From an uncultured Porphyromonadaceae bacterium (GTDB lineage Bacteria; Bacteroidota; Bacteroidia; Bacteroidales; Muribaculaceae), in the NCBI GenBank assembly GCA_902493335.1, contig CABUPJ010000018.1:1-55929 (forward strand): 55,929 nt of DNA, written 5' to 3'. Every line of letters begins with the position of its first letter. The stretch's first letter is position 1. The position numbers and the translations under genes are program-made. Below, in pieces: positions 42,238-51,477 of this stretch. A model generated the notes under the pieces. The model ran no database searches. It was given only the letters and a program-made list of their open reading frames with translations, and was not told the origin of the DNA.

Positions 42238-44556
42238 ATGAGAACTCGATTCATCACATTGACTGCAGTGACGGCTCTCGCCGCCACTGCTTTCGCCGCT
42301 CCTGTGATACCACGCGACGAAGCTATCGAGCAGAAAGTAGAAGCAACACTGTCAAAAATGACCCTTGACGAGAAAATCGGCCAGATGACCGAGCTCGCCA
42401 TTGACCTAATCGCCCACCGCGGCCCCGACGGCAAGCTCGTCTATCATCCCGGAATGCTCGACAGCATCATCGGCAAGTATAAGGTCGGCTCGATACTCAA
42501 CTCGCCCCAGCACGCCCTTACCCCCGAAGAATGGAACGAACTCATCGGCAAGATTCAGGACGCCTCGATGAAAGAACTCGGCATTCCATGCATCTACGGT
42601 CTCGACCAGAACCACGGCGTGACCTACACACAGGGCGGCACTCTCTTCCCGCAGAACATCAACGTCGCCGCTACGTTCAATCCGGCGCTTGCCGAAGAGG
42701 CCGCCGCGATAACGGCCTATGAGACGCGTGCCTCGGCCTGTCCCTGGACCTATTCGCCCACAGTAGACCTCGTGCGCCAGGCCGCATGGCCCCGTGTCTG
42801 GGAGAATTTTGGCGAAGACCCCTATCTCAGCGGCGTCATGGGCGCCGCCCAGATCAGAGGCTTCCAGGGCTCTGACCCCAACCACCTCGGCAAAGACAAG
42901 ATAGCCACCTCGGTCAAGCACTATATGGGTTATGGCGTTCCCTTCAGCGGTCAGGACCGCACGCCTGCCGTCATCAGCGAGGCCGACCTCCGCGAGAAAC
43001 ACTTCGCCCCCTTCCTCGCATGTCTTGAAAACGGCGCGCTCACCATCATGGTCAACTCGTCGAGCATCAACGGCATACCGACCCATATCAACAAGCGCCT
43101 CCTCACCGGCTGGCTCAAGGACGAACTCGGCTGGGACGGCATGATCGTCACCGACTGGGCCGACATCAACAACCTCTGGCAGCGCGAGAAAGTCGCCAAA
43201 GACAAGAAAGAGGCCATCGCAATGGCTATCAACGCCGGCATCGACATGGCCATGGAACCCTATCAGTGGGATTACTGCACCATCCTCAGGGAGCTTGTCA
43301 ACGAAGGCACTGTTCCCATGAGCCGCATCGACGATGCCACCCGCCGTGTGCTGCGCCTCAAATACCGTCTCGGCCTCTTCGATGACCCGATGACCCGCGT
43401 GGCCGACTATCCCGACTTCGCCTCGGCCAAACATGACGCCGCCGCACGCCGCGCCGCTGTCGAGTCGATGATTCTGCTCAAAAACGACAACAACACACTG
43501 CCGCTCAAAAAAGTCGGCAAGATACTTGTCACCGGCCCCAACGCCAACTCGATGCGCTCGCTCAACGGCGGCTGGAGCGTGACATGGCAGGGCAAGCTCG
43601 AACCGGGCGACCTCGCCGGCAAAAACACGATTCTCAAAGCCATGCAGGACCGTTTCGGCCGTGACAACATCATCTATACCCCGACCGTAGAATATGATGA
43701 AGCCGGCGCTTACTACGACGAGAAGACGCCTGATTTCAGCGGTCTCGGCGCCGCTGCCGCCAAGGCTGACGTCATCGTGCTCTGCATAGGCGAGAACTCC
43801 TACTGCGAGACACCCGGCAACACCACAGACCTCAACCTGTCGGCCAACCAGAAAGAACTCGTGCGTCGTGCCGCCGCCACCGGCAAGCCTGTCGTGCTCG
43901 TTCTCAACGGCGGACGCGGACGCATCATCTCTGATGTCGAGCCTCTCGCTGCCGCCGTCGTCGACATTCTTCTGCCCGGCAACGAAGGCGGCAACGCTCT
44001 CGCCGACCTGCTTTCGGGCGACGAGAATTTCTCGGGCCGTCTCCCCTATACCTACCCGCGACACGTCAACTCGCTCTCTACCTATGATTACAAGGCCTCT
44101 CAGAAGGTCGGCACAATGGCTGGTGCCTATGACTACAACGCCGACGTCTCGTGCCAGTGGCCTTTCGGCTACGGCATGAGCTACACGACCTTTGCCTACG
44201 GCCCGCTCAAGCCGTCGGTGACAGAGTTCCGCAACGGCGACACTCTCTCGTTCTCAATCGACGTCACCAACACCGGTGACCGCGAGGGCAAAGAGACCGT
44301 GATGCTCTACTCGAGCGACCTTGTAGCCTCGCAGTGTGTGCCTGACAACCGCCGCCTGCGTGCGTTTGACAAAATAAGCCTCAAACCCGGTGAAACCAAG
44401 ACCGTCACACTGTCGATACCGGCCTCTGATCTCGCCTATGTCGGCGCCGACGGCAAATGGATTCTCGAGAAAGGCGACTTTAAGGTTCAGGTGGGCGACA
44501 AAGTCGCAGACATCACCTGCACAGAAACTTATAACTGGACTACCCCTAACAGATAA
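42238..44556 (+). CDS. Glycoside hydrolase family 3 (beta-glucosidase/xylosidase type), periplasmic
   Basis: A 772-residue GH3 enzyme. The signal peptide is MRTRFITLTAVTALAATAFA. The (beta/alpha)8 domain begins MTLDEKIGQMTELAIDL, with the catalytic nucleophile D306 in GMIVTDWADI. Substrate-pocket residues lie in CIYGLDQNHGVTY and VKHYMGYG. The second alpha/beta-sandwich domain runs from about 400 (MILLKNDNNTLPLKK), and a C-terminal FnIII-like domain includes GYGMSYTTFAYGPL and NTGDREGKETVMLY. Exo-acting removal of beta-linked glucose or xylose is expected. It is 6 nt from the gene on each side, within one operon. A 552-codon minus-strand frame inside it is a composition artefact. Confidence 0.93.
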   Translation: MRTRFITLTAVTALAATAFAAPVIPRDEAIEQKVEATLSKMTLDEKIGQMTELAIDLIAHRGPDGKLVYHPGMLDSIIGKYKVGSILNSPQHALTPEEWNELIGKIQDASMKELGIPCIYGLDQNHGVTYTQGGTLFPQNINVAATFNPALAEEAAAITAYETRASACPWTYSPTVDLVRQAAWPRVWENFGEDPYLSGVMGAAQIRGFQGSDPNHLGKDKIATSVKHYMGYGVPFSGQDRTPAVISEADLREKHFAPFLACLENGALTIMVNSSSINGIPTHINKRLLTGWLKDELGWDGMIVTDWADINNLWQREKVAKDKKEAIAMAINAGIDMAMEPYQWDYCTILRELVNEGTVPMSRIDDATRRVLRLKYRLGLFDDPMTRVADYPDFASAKHDAAARRAAVESMILLKNDNNTLPLKKVGKILVTGPNANSMRSLNGGWSVTWQGKLEPGDLAGKNTILKAMQDRFGRDNIIYTPTVEYDEAGAYYDEKTPDFSGLGAAAAKADVIVLCIGENSYCETPGNTTDLNLSANQKELVRRAAATGKPVVLVLNGGRGRIISDVEPLAAAVVDILLPGNEGGNALADLLSGDENFSGRLPYTYPRHVNSLSTYDYKASQKVGTMAGAYDYNADVSCQWPFGYGMSYTTFAYGPLKPSVTEFRNGDTLSFSIDVTNTGDREGKETVMLYSSDLVASQCVPDNRRLRAFDKISLKPGETKTVTLSIPASDLAYVGADGKWILEKGDFKVQVGDKVADITCTETYNWTTPNR

Positions 44557-44562
44557 ACGACC

Positions 44563-46905
44563 ATGAAATACATAACCTGTCTTGGCGCGGGAGCTGTAAT
44601 GGCTCTCGGTCTTGCCTCCTGCAACTCAACACCCAAGCTTAACGAGAACAATATCGACGAGATTATCGCCGCCATGACCCTCGATGAAAAGGCCCGTCTG
44701 ATTGTCGGCACCGGCATGGACGGCATCAACAACGGCGACAGCGCCGTCGTCGGCGAGACCCGGTCGATTGTTCCCGGTGCCGCCGGCACGACTTATCCGA
44801 TACCCCGTCTCGGCATTCCCGCTGTCGTGCTTGCCGACGGTCCCGCCGGCCTGCGCATCAGCCCGACACGCGACAACGATACAGCCACCTATTACTGCAC
44901 CCACTTCCCGATCGGCACGATGCTCGCGTCGACGTGGAATCCCGAGCTCGTCGAACAGGTCGGTGAGGCCATCGGCGACGAGGTGCTCGAGTATGGTGTC
45001 GACGTCCTCCTCGCGCCGGCTCTCAACATCCATCGCAATCCGCTATGCGGCCGCAACTTCGAGTATTACTCCGAAGACCCGCTCGTGAGCGGCAAGATTG
45101 CCGCCGCGTATGTCCGCGGCGTCCAGAGCAAAGGTGTCGGCACAAGCATCAAGCATTTTGCCGTCAACAACCAGGAGACAAACCGCATGGCCAACGACGC
45201 CCAGGTCAGCCTCCGCGCCCTGCGCGAAATCTATCTCAAAGGCTTCGAGACCGCTGTCAAAGAGAGCAGCCCCTGGACAGTCATGTCGTCATACAACTAT
45301 CTAAACGGTGTCTACACATCCGAGAACCCCGAACTGCTTACCACACTTCTGCGCGACGACTGGGGCTTTGACGGCATGGTGATGACCGACTGGTTCGGCG
45401 GCTCTGACGCCGTGGCCCAGATGAAGGCCGGCAACGACATGCTCCAGCCGGGCTACGACGCCCAGTATGAAGCCATCGTCGAAGGTGTCAGAAACGGCTC
45501 GCTCGAAGAGTCTGTCGTAGACAAGAACGTCAGACGCATCCTCGAGATGATTGTCCGCACACCGCGTTTCAAAGGCTACAAGTTCTCTAATAATCCCGAT
45601 CTGGCGGCACACGCCGCACTGACCCGCTCGGCGGCGAGCGAGGGTATGGTTCTGCTCAAAAACGACAGAAAGGCCCTCCCGCTCAAGCCCGAAATCAAAA
45701 ACGTCGCCCTCTATGGCTGCACCTCTTACGACTTTATTCCCGGTGGCACAGGTTCGGGCAACGTCAACCGCGCCTACACAGTCTCGCTGCTCGACGGTCT
45801 TAAAAACGCCGGCATCTCGGCTGACGGCAATCTGCGCGACGCCTACGCCGCCCACGTCAAGTCGTGGCGCGACACACTTACGGCCGACACCGGCAAATTT
45901 GCCGCTTTCATGCCCATCGTGCTGCCGCCCGAACGCAATTTCAGCGCCGCCGAGCTCGCCGGTCACGCAAAAGTCAACGACGCCGCCATCATCACCGTCG
46001 GCCGCGGCTCAGGCGAATTCCTCGACCGTGAGTCGTCTAACTTCAACCTCAGCGCCGTCAACAAGGCGATGATCGCCGACGTCAGCCGCGCCTTCCGCGC
46101 CGCCGGCAAGCCCGTCATCGTCGTCATGAATGTCGGCAGCGCCGTCGAGACAGCCTCATGGAGCGACAAGGCCGACGCTGTGCTCTGCGCATGGCAGGGC
46201 GGTCAGGAGGGCGGCAACAGTGTCACCGACGTCCTCACAGGCAAAGCCAACCCCTCGGGCAAGCTCACGATGACTTTCCCCGTCAGATACGAAGACCACG
46301 CGTCGACAGCCAACTTCCCCATCGACATCATCGGATCTAAAGGTCTGACAATCGGCAACAAGGGTCCGAAATACGACAAGAAGCTCGTCGACTTCACTCC
46401 CTACGAGGAAGACATATATGTAGGTTACCGTTATTTCGACAGCTTTGACAAAAACGTCGCTTATCCCTTCGGCTACGGCCTGAGCTACACGACATTCGAC
46501 TATGACAACACACAGGTGAGCCTCGACGGCGACAAGGTTTCAGTCTCTGTCCGCGTCACCAATACGGGCGACCGTGCAGGCAAGGAGGTTGTTCAGCTCT
46601 ATGCATCCGACGCCAAGGCAAAAGAACGCAACAAACCCGAGAAAGAGCTCCGCGGATTCGCCAAGACAGCCGAACTCGCTCCGGGTCAGTCTGAGACCGT
46701 CAGTATCAGCTTCGACGTCAACGATCTTGCTTCGTTCGACGCCGACAAGTCAGCCTGGCGCCGCGACGCAGGCACTTACAATCTGCTTGTAGGCGCATCG
46801 TCGCGTGACATCCGTTCGACCCTTCCGCTCGAAATCAGCGAGAATGAAACGCCCGTGCGCGCCATCCTCGCCCCCCGCACCGCCATCAACACCCTCCGCC
46901 GTTAA
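44563..46905 (+). CDS. Glycoside hydrolase family 3, lipoprotein
   Basis: A 780-residue GH3 enzyme that differs clearly from its neighbour. The lipobox LASC gives Cys20, so it is membrane-anchored. The barrel domain begins MTLDEKARLIVGTGMDG, with LADGPAGLRIS and nucleophile D276 in GMVMTDWFGG. IKHFAVNNQETNR carries the usual substrate residues. The second domain starts MVLLKNDRKALPLK near residue 363. The C-terminal FnIII-like domain has GYGLSYTTFDYDNT and TGDRAGKEVVQLYASD. The beta-glucosidase type (thermostable BglB-like) is most likely. It is the last gene of the PUL operon, followed by a strong terminator. Confidence 0.93.
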   Translation: MKYITCLGAGAVMALGLASCNSTPKLNENNIDEIIAAMTLDEKARLIVGTGMDGINNGDSAVVGETRSIVPGAAGTTYPIPRLGIPAVVLADGPAGLRISPTRDNDTATYYCTHFPIGTMLASTWNPELVEQVGEAIGDEVLEYGVDVLLAPALNIHRNPLCGRNFEYYSEDPLVSGKIAAAYVRGVQSKGVGTSIKHFAVNNQETNRMANDAQVSLRALREIYLKGFETAVKESSPWTVMSSYNYLNGVYTSENPELLTTLLRDDWGFDGMVMTDWFGGSDAVAQMKAGNDMLQPGYDAQYEAIVEGVRNGSLEESVVDKNVRRILEMIVRTPRFKGYKFSNNPDLAAHAALTRSAASEGMVLLKNDRKALPLKPEIKNVALYGCTSYDFIPGGTGSGNVNRAYTVSLLDGLKNAGISADGNLRDAYAAHVKSWRDTLTADTGKFAAFMPIVLPPERNFSAAELAGHAKVNDAAIITVGRGSGEFLDRESSNFNLSAVNKAMIADVSRAFRAAGKPVIVVMNVGSAVETASWSDKADAVLCAWQGGQEGGNSVTDVLTGKANPSGKLTMTFPVRYEDHASTANFPIDIIGSKGLTIGNKGPKYDKKLVDFTPYEEDIYVGYRYFDSFDKNVAYPFGYGLSYTTFDYDNTQVSLDGDKVSVSVRVTNTGDRAGKEVVQLYASDAKAKERNKPEKELRGFAKTAELAPGQSETVSISFDVNDLASFDADKSAWRRDAGTYNLLVGASSRDIRSTLPLEISENETPVRAILAPRTAINTLRR

Positions 46906-46933
46906 CCCGTTCCAATCAGGTCAAATAGAGAGA

Positions 46934-46970
46934 AAGGCTGCGCCGTAATCATGTTTTACGGCGCAGCCTT
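46934..46970 (+). terminator. Terminator of the PUL operon
   Basis: A perfect 15-bp stem, AAGGCTGCGCCGTAA with TTACGGCGCAGCCTT, and a 7-nt loop, 28 nt past the last GH3 stop. The T run after it is weak. Confidence 0.85.
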
Positions 46971-47032
46971 GATTTAATTAGCTGTCGTTAAAATTTATTT
47001 ACAGTTAACTGTCAGTTTTTACAAACTTTGAT

Positions 47033-47040
47033 TATCTTTG
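47033..47040 (+). promoter_or_regulatory. Candidate -7 box upstream of the RCC1-repeat gene
   Basis: TATCTTTG is a perfect TAnnTTTG match but lies 260 nt before the ATG at 47301, so the leader would contain the whole inverted-repeat element. Confidence 0.35.
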
Positions 47041-47101
47041 CTGATGGATTGGCATCGCCTTTCCACGACATTTTGGAAAAATAAGAAGCGTTATGCGTAA
47101 T

Positions 47102-47228
47102 CTTGTGATTTGAGAACGTAGGAAATTCGGCAAACAGCACAAGGATTAGCATAGTGGTTCTCACGCTTATAGCGTGGGCTACTATTGTTACATCTGTGCT
47201 AATGGTTTCCTACGACCTTCAAATCAAG
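47102..47228. repeat. Long imperfect inverted-repeat element with central hairpin
   Basis: The left arm 47102-47124 (CTTGTGATTTGAGAACGTAG and on to GGAAA) and right arm 47206-47228 (ending CTTCAAATCAAG) are imperfect reverse complements sharing ATTTGA and CGTAGGAAA. In between, ATTAGCA (47145-47151) pairs with TGCTAAT (47197-47203). A central perfect hairpin, CACGCT/AGCGTG, occupies 47162-47176. The nested palindromes resemble a REP/BIME or MITE-like unit. It ends about 70 nt before the RCC1-repeat gene. Confidence 0.6.
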
Positions 47229-47300
47229 ACGTGGCATAGTTGGCTCACGTTTTCTTTTTAATAAAAACAGCATTTGGGTCAGATGCTACAATGTAACTCT

Positions 47301-50300
47301 ATGAAACCAACCACCTGCAAGAAATCGCTTCTTTCATTCATGTTAGTGATTATCGCATCACTAAGCACCTTTGCCCAACAGACATTATGGGTAGGGCAAT
47401 CCTACACTTTTGATGTGTCATCGTCCGTAATGGGCATAACGTCGAACATGTCCTGGTCCACAAACGGGGGCTATCTGTCTCTTTCCGGTTCGGGTTTCTA
47501 TCGGACCATTACAGTTACTCAGTATTTTTCGGGAACTGCCACTGTAACATGCGAATGGGATTATAGACTCACAGGATCGGGTTCTTATACTCACACAAAA
47601 CGACAGGTGACAATATCCTGCAGAGACAATCAAGTCTCTATTTCGCCTACGTCAATGACGATGTCTCCCGGCGAAACAAGATATGTCAGCTATCGGCATC
47701 AATATGACAACCAGTACACATCTGCCGCCAATGCGTATTTCCAAAGTTCTGATCCATCAATATGTACGGTATCTCCCTCAGGAGAGGTAACGGCTAAAAA
47801 GTCTGGGACAGCTTATATAAATGTTTATTCAAAAATTTCATCTGGCGCACCATATTGTACTGTAACAGTCAGAGAAACGCCTGTGGAAAGTGCAACAATT
47901 CCATTAAGTATTAATACTGTAGTTGGAGAAGATAAAAAAATTTATGTAAGCATATCACCTTCCAATGCTACAATAAACCAAATATCATGGCATAGCGAAG
48001 ACCCTACAGTTGCAACAATTTCTTCTTCGGGTGTTTTAACAGGTATTAACCCCGGAACTACAACAGTATATTGTTTAGTCAATAATTCTGTTAAGTCAAA
48101 TAATGCGATAGTAAACGTTGATAAGGCTACGCTTTCGTTATCCGTAACCCCTGATGACTGTCTAATACAAAAAGGCACTGAAATATCACTTATGCCCAAT
48201 AATCTCAATGCTCAGATTTATTATACTCTCGATGGCTCCAACCCGACAAAGCGGAGTGCTCAATATTATAATCCAATAAAGATTGAAAGAAGCTGCACTC
48301 TTAGGGCGTTCGCTACATTAAACAACTATTATGACAGTTCCGTCCTTTCACAAGAATATGAAGTAACATCATTGGATATTACAGACTTCTCTCCCTCTGA
48401 CAACGAAACGAATGTTAGTCCTGCATTCATTCCGGTTATAACGTATAATTCCGACATAGTCAAAGGAGTGTCATTTCCAGATATTACATTCGAAAATGTA
48501 AATTCTCATAATATAATTGAATGTGATATACTTATCAATCAGAACAAAATACAATTTATTCCTAATAATTATCTTCCTGAGGGAAAATATTCAATTCGTA
48601 TTCCTGAGCGAGCTGTATACAATCAAGACTCCGAATCGAATCTTGCTTTTTCTTATACTTTCTCAGTTAAGAATAAAGTAGAAGCTCCAGTATTGGAAAT
48701 GGGACCGGAGCATATGTTATTAGAAAATGGCTCATTATATATGTGGGGAAACAAAGATGATTATCCACAAGATATTGATTTAACAACACCATGGACTTCG
48801 ATTAAAATTTCAGAAAATGTAACTGCAGCTAAGCTTAGTTGCGCCCAAAAATATTTCATTAAAAATGATAATAGTCTATGGGGATGGAATACAAGTGCGC
48901 ATAAAGACAGCGGATATCTTGGAGATGGATTTGCTGGAGTGCGCTCCACTCCTGTAAAAATAGCCTCCAATATAAAATCCATTGTATATGGAGAGACACA
49001 TTTTGGTGCCATTTCTCAAGATAATATATTATATTTATGGGGAAGAAATGATTGGGGTCAAATTGGAGACGGAACAACTAATACAGCACTTTCTCCAAAA
49101 AAAATAATGTCTGATGTTGTCAAATGCTACGCTGGAATTGTCGAGACTATCGCACTGAAAAAGGACGGCACATTATGGGCTTGGGGCAGAAGTTACATTA
49201 TCAACGGCAAGCGAGAGAAGAAGAATACTCCAATAAAAATCATGTCTGGTGTAAAAGATATTTCTTTGGGTTCTTTACATGTTCTTGCTTTAAAGGAAGA
49301 TAATACGTTATGGGGGATCGGCAATAATGAAGAAGGTCAGATTGGGAATGGAACATCTTCATCGACATATTGTACTGTACCTGTCAAAATAATGGATAAT
49401 GTAAAAAAATTTGCCGCCTATTTTTATGGCTCTGTAGCATTAACAAATGACGGAAAACTATATCGTTGGGGAGCCTTCCTTCATAGTACGAAATATGATA
49501 GGTCATCACCCATTCTAATTATGGATAATATTGAAGATATGGAAGTTACGCCCAATAATATTATCGCACAAAAAGATGATTCCTCATTGTGGATATGTGG
49601 AAATAATTACTGTGGTACTTTCGGCAATGGCATCTTTGGAGGATTCAGCGAGTATTCCACAGAGTTTTCTTCGCCAATTTCAAATGTTGCAAAATTTTGG
49701 GCCGGCGCACGCAATATATTCGTTCTAAAGAATGACAATAGTCTTTGGGGATTCGGAAAAGGTCTGGGTACCGGTTCTTATAATGGTTCACCCACACCAA
49801 TAGAACTAATTCCGGCAAGCAAATATACGGTTTGCGATAATGCATCCTTAAAATCTTCTTTAAGTATTCCGGTTGGAGCAAAATCTCTATTGGAAATAAT
49901 ACTGACGCCCTTGGATGCAGACTATGACTCTGTTGAATGGAATAGTGAAGATGAGAGTATTGTTTCAATTAATCAAAGGGGAGTCGCTTATGGCGTTTCG
50001 GCGGGGACTACCACCGTAAAAGCATCAGTTAAGTGCAAAGATAGAACCTTTGATCTTACATGCAAAGTAACCGTGACGGATCAAGCCTCAATAGAAGATA
50101 TAATTCAGGATTGTAAAGTAATTCAGATTAATCATGATGGAAATACTCTTAAAGTGTCAAACCTTAGCAAAGGCAGTTCAATCTCAATTTGTTCGTTAAC
50201 AGGAGCCATTTTGTACTCAGATATTGTTAGGGGCGATCAATTTACTTGGCAGATTCCATATCCAGGTTTATTCATAATTATAAGCGGAAATGAAGTAAGG

Positions 50301-50318
50301 AAAATAATTGCAAAATAG
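47301..50318 (+). CDS. Secreted protein with Ig-like (BIG2), chitobiase-C-like and RCC1 repeats
   Basis: A 1005-residue exported protein. The signal peptide is MKPTTCKKSLLSFMLVIIAS ending near TFAQQ. The start at 47301 is preferred to the in-frame ATG at 47274. Residues about 120-270 hold BIG2-like domains (DPSICTVSPSGEVTAKKSGT and DPTVATISSSGVLTGINPGT). About 280-360 resembles the chitobiase/beta-hexosaminidase C-terminal fold (YYTLDGSNPTKRSAQYYNP). About 480-840 are RCC1-type propeller repeats (LYLWGRNDWGQIGDGTTNTA; LWGIGNNEEGQIGNGTSSST). A further BIG2 domain and a C-terminal end resembling a type IX sorting-like or beta-sandwich tail follow. The gene is strikingly AT-rich compared with the PUL, suggesting transfer. 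An adhesin or surface-binding role is likely but unproven. Confidence 0.85.
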   Translation: MKPTTCKKSLLSFMLVIIASLSTFAQQTLWVGQSYTFDVSSSVMGITSNMSWSTNGGYLSLSGSGFYRTITVTQYFSGTATVTCEWDYRLTGSGSYTHTKRQVTISCRDNQVSISPTSMTMSPGETRYVSYRHQYDNQYTSAANAYFQSSDPSICTVSPSGEVTAKKSGTAYINVYSKISSGAPYCTVTVRETPVESATIPLSINTVVGEDKKIYVSISPSNATINQISWHSEDPTVATISSSGVLTGINPGTTTVYCLVNNSVKSNNAIVNVDKATLSLSVTPDDCLIQKGTEISLMPNNLNAQIYYTLDGSNPTKRSAQYYNPIKIERSCTLRAFATLNNYYDSSVLSQEYEVTSLDITDFSPSDNETNVSPAFIPVITYNSDIVKGVSFPDITFENVNSHNIIECDILINQNKIQFIPNNYLPEGKYSIRIPERAVYNQDSESNLAFSYTFSVKNKVEAPVLEMGPEHMLLENGSLYMWGNKDDYPQDIDLTTPWTSIKISENVTAAKLSCAQKYFIKNDNSLWGWNTSAHKDSGYLGDGFAGVRSTPVKIASNIKSIVYGETHFGAISQDNILYLWGRNDWGQIGDGTTNTALSPKKIMSDVVKCYAGIVETIALKKDGTLWAWGRSYIINGKREKKNTPIKIMSGVKDISLGSLHVLALKEDNTLWGIGNNEEGQIGNGTSSSTYCTVPVKIMDNVKKFAAYFYGSVALTNDGKLYRWGAFLHSTKYDRSSPILIMDNIEDMEVTPNNIIAQKDDSSLWICGNNYCGTFGNGIFGGFSEYSTEFSSPISNVAKFWAGARNIFVLKNDNSLWGFGKGLGTGSYNGSPTPIELIPASKYTVCDNASLKSSLSIPVGAKSLLEIILTPLDADYDSVEWNSEDESIVSINQRGVAYGVSAGTTTVKASVKCKDRTFDLTCKVTVTDQASIEDIIQDCKVIQINHDGNTLKVSNLSKGSSISICSLTGAILYSDIVRGDQFTWQIPYPGLFIIISGNEVRKIIAK

Positions 50319-50458
50319 CGGTTTTACTTCATTAACTTACGCTATATCAAGGTTGCATAATGACTTGATGTCAGCTGTTAAGGAATATTTGATTGTAATA
50401 TATTTTGCCTTGCAATTGTTATACAGTCGTACTATTTAGCGATACAAAATATAGTATT

Positions 50459-50584
50459 ATGAATACAGCATCATTTGATTGCCCCAACAAAACCACACTC
50501 GCAGCTATGAAAGAAGCGGAAACTTCAGAAGAACTCGAAACTCTTGATTTAAAAAGTTTTCGCGGTTTTGTCGACTCATTATAA
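50459..50584 (+). CDS. Orphan RelB-like antitoxin-type small protein
   Basis: A 41-residue frame, MNTASFDCPNKTTLAAMKEA then ETSEELETLDLKSFRGFV and DSL. The pattern AAMKEAE...EELETLDL...FVDSL matches small antitoxin-like proteins found upstream of RelE/YoeB-type toxins in Bacteroidales; this is recalled, not searched. No toxin gene follows: the next 50 bp are AT-rich and then a terminator. It is therefore either an orphan antitoxin or the remains of a toxin-antitoxin pair. It is too short for ordinary gene finders. I see no convincing promoter. Confidence 0.6.
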   Translation: MNTASFDCPNKTTLAAMKEAETSEELETLDLKSFRGFVDSL

Positions 50585-50635
50585 CATAACTCGTTATTTT
50601 TGAGAGGAATTCAGCCGATTACATAAATCGATTAT

Positions 50636-50679
50636 AAAAACCGAGGCTGCGTCGCGTAGGGGATGCAGCCTCGGTTTTT
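50636..50679. terminator. Bidirectional terminator
   Basis: A perfect 15-bp stem, AAAAACCGAGGCTGC with GCAGCCTCGGTTTTT, and a 14-nt loop. It gives a T run in both directions, serving yebC on the minus strand and the small antitoxin ORF on the plus strand. Confidence 0.9.
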
Positions 50680-50703
50680 GTTATATGTGTGACAGACGGA
50701 GTA

Positions 50704-51444
50704 TTATTCTTCGTCTTCTTCGCGCATGTTGTGGAAGACGTTCTGCACGTCTTCGTCTTCCTCGATTTTTTCGAGAAGTTTGTTGACGCTCTCGCGCTGC
50801 TCGGGTGTCACGTCCTTGAGGTCGTTGGGGATGCGCTCGAATTCAGAGCTGATGATTTCAAAGCCGTTGTCCTCGAGGTATTTCTGGATGTTGGAATACT
50901 CCTCGAACGCACCGTAGAGCACGATCTGTTCGTTGCCGTCCTCGTCTTCGTCGTGTCCGAGTTCGTCGACGCCGTAGTCGATGAGTTCGAGCTCGAGGTC
51001 ATCGAGCGAAACGCCGTCTTTGGGTTTGATCTTGAAGACTGACTTGTGGTCGAAGAGGAAGGTCAGCGAGCCCTGTGTGCCGAGCGAGCCGCCGTGTTTG
51101 TTGAAGTATGAGCGCACGTTGGCTACGGTGCGGGTATTGTTGTCTGTTGCGGCCTCGACGAAGATGGCGATGCCGAAGGGACCGTATCCTTCGTAGGTGA
51201 TTTCCTTGTAGTCGCCGGCGTCTTTGTCGGTGGCTTTCTTGATGGCACGTTCGACTGTGTCTTTGGGCATGTTGGCAGCCTTGGCGTTCTGCATCAGAGC
51301 GCGCAGACGGGGGTTGGTCGACGGATCGGGACCTCCGGCCTTGGCGGCGATGGTGATTTCTTTGCCGATACGTGTGAATGTGCGGGACATGTTGCCCCAG
51401 CGTTTGAGTTTTCTTGCTTTGCGGTATTCAAATGCTCTTCCCAT
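50704..51444 (-). CDS. YebC/PmpR family regulator
   Basis: A 246-residue protein of the YebC family (TACO1 homologue). The N-terminus MGRAFEYRKARKLKRWGNMS followed by FTRIGKEITIAAKAGG is diagnostic. NPRLRALMQNAKAANMPKD and YEGYGPFGIAIFVEAATDN are equally typical. YebC proteins act as DNA-binding regulators or, as more recently described, help ribosomes through proline-rich stretches. The last 25 residues are acidic (KIEEDEDVQNVFHNMREEDE). It starts 33 nt after pheT and probably shares its transcript. It ends at the bidirectional terminator at 50636-50679. Confidence 0.95.
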   Translation of the reverse strand: MGRAFEYRKARKLKRWGNMSRTFTRIGKEITIAAKAGGPDPSTNPRLRALMQNAKAANMPKDTVERAIKKATDKDAGDYKEITYEGYGPFGIAIFVEAATDNNTRTVANVRSYFNKHGGSLGTQGSLTFLFDHKSVFKIKPKDGVSLDDLELELIDYGVDELGHDEDEDGNEQIVLYGAFEEYSNIQKYLEDNGFEIISSEFERIPNDLKDVTPEQRESVNKLLEKIEEDEDVQNVFHNMREEDEE

Positions 51445-51477
51445 AGAAAGTATTTAGTTTGATGTTATTGTCGTTTT

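Noticed and set aside
42406..44064. 552-codon minus-strand frame inside the first GH3 gene
   Set aside because: It has no recognisable domains and low-complexity Val/Gly/Asp composition. The GH3 gene on the plus strand is unambiguous.
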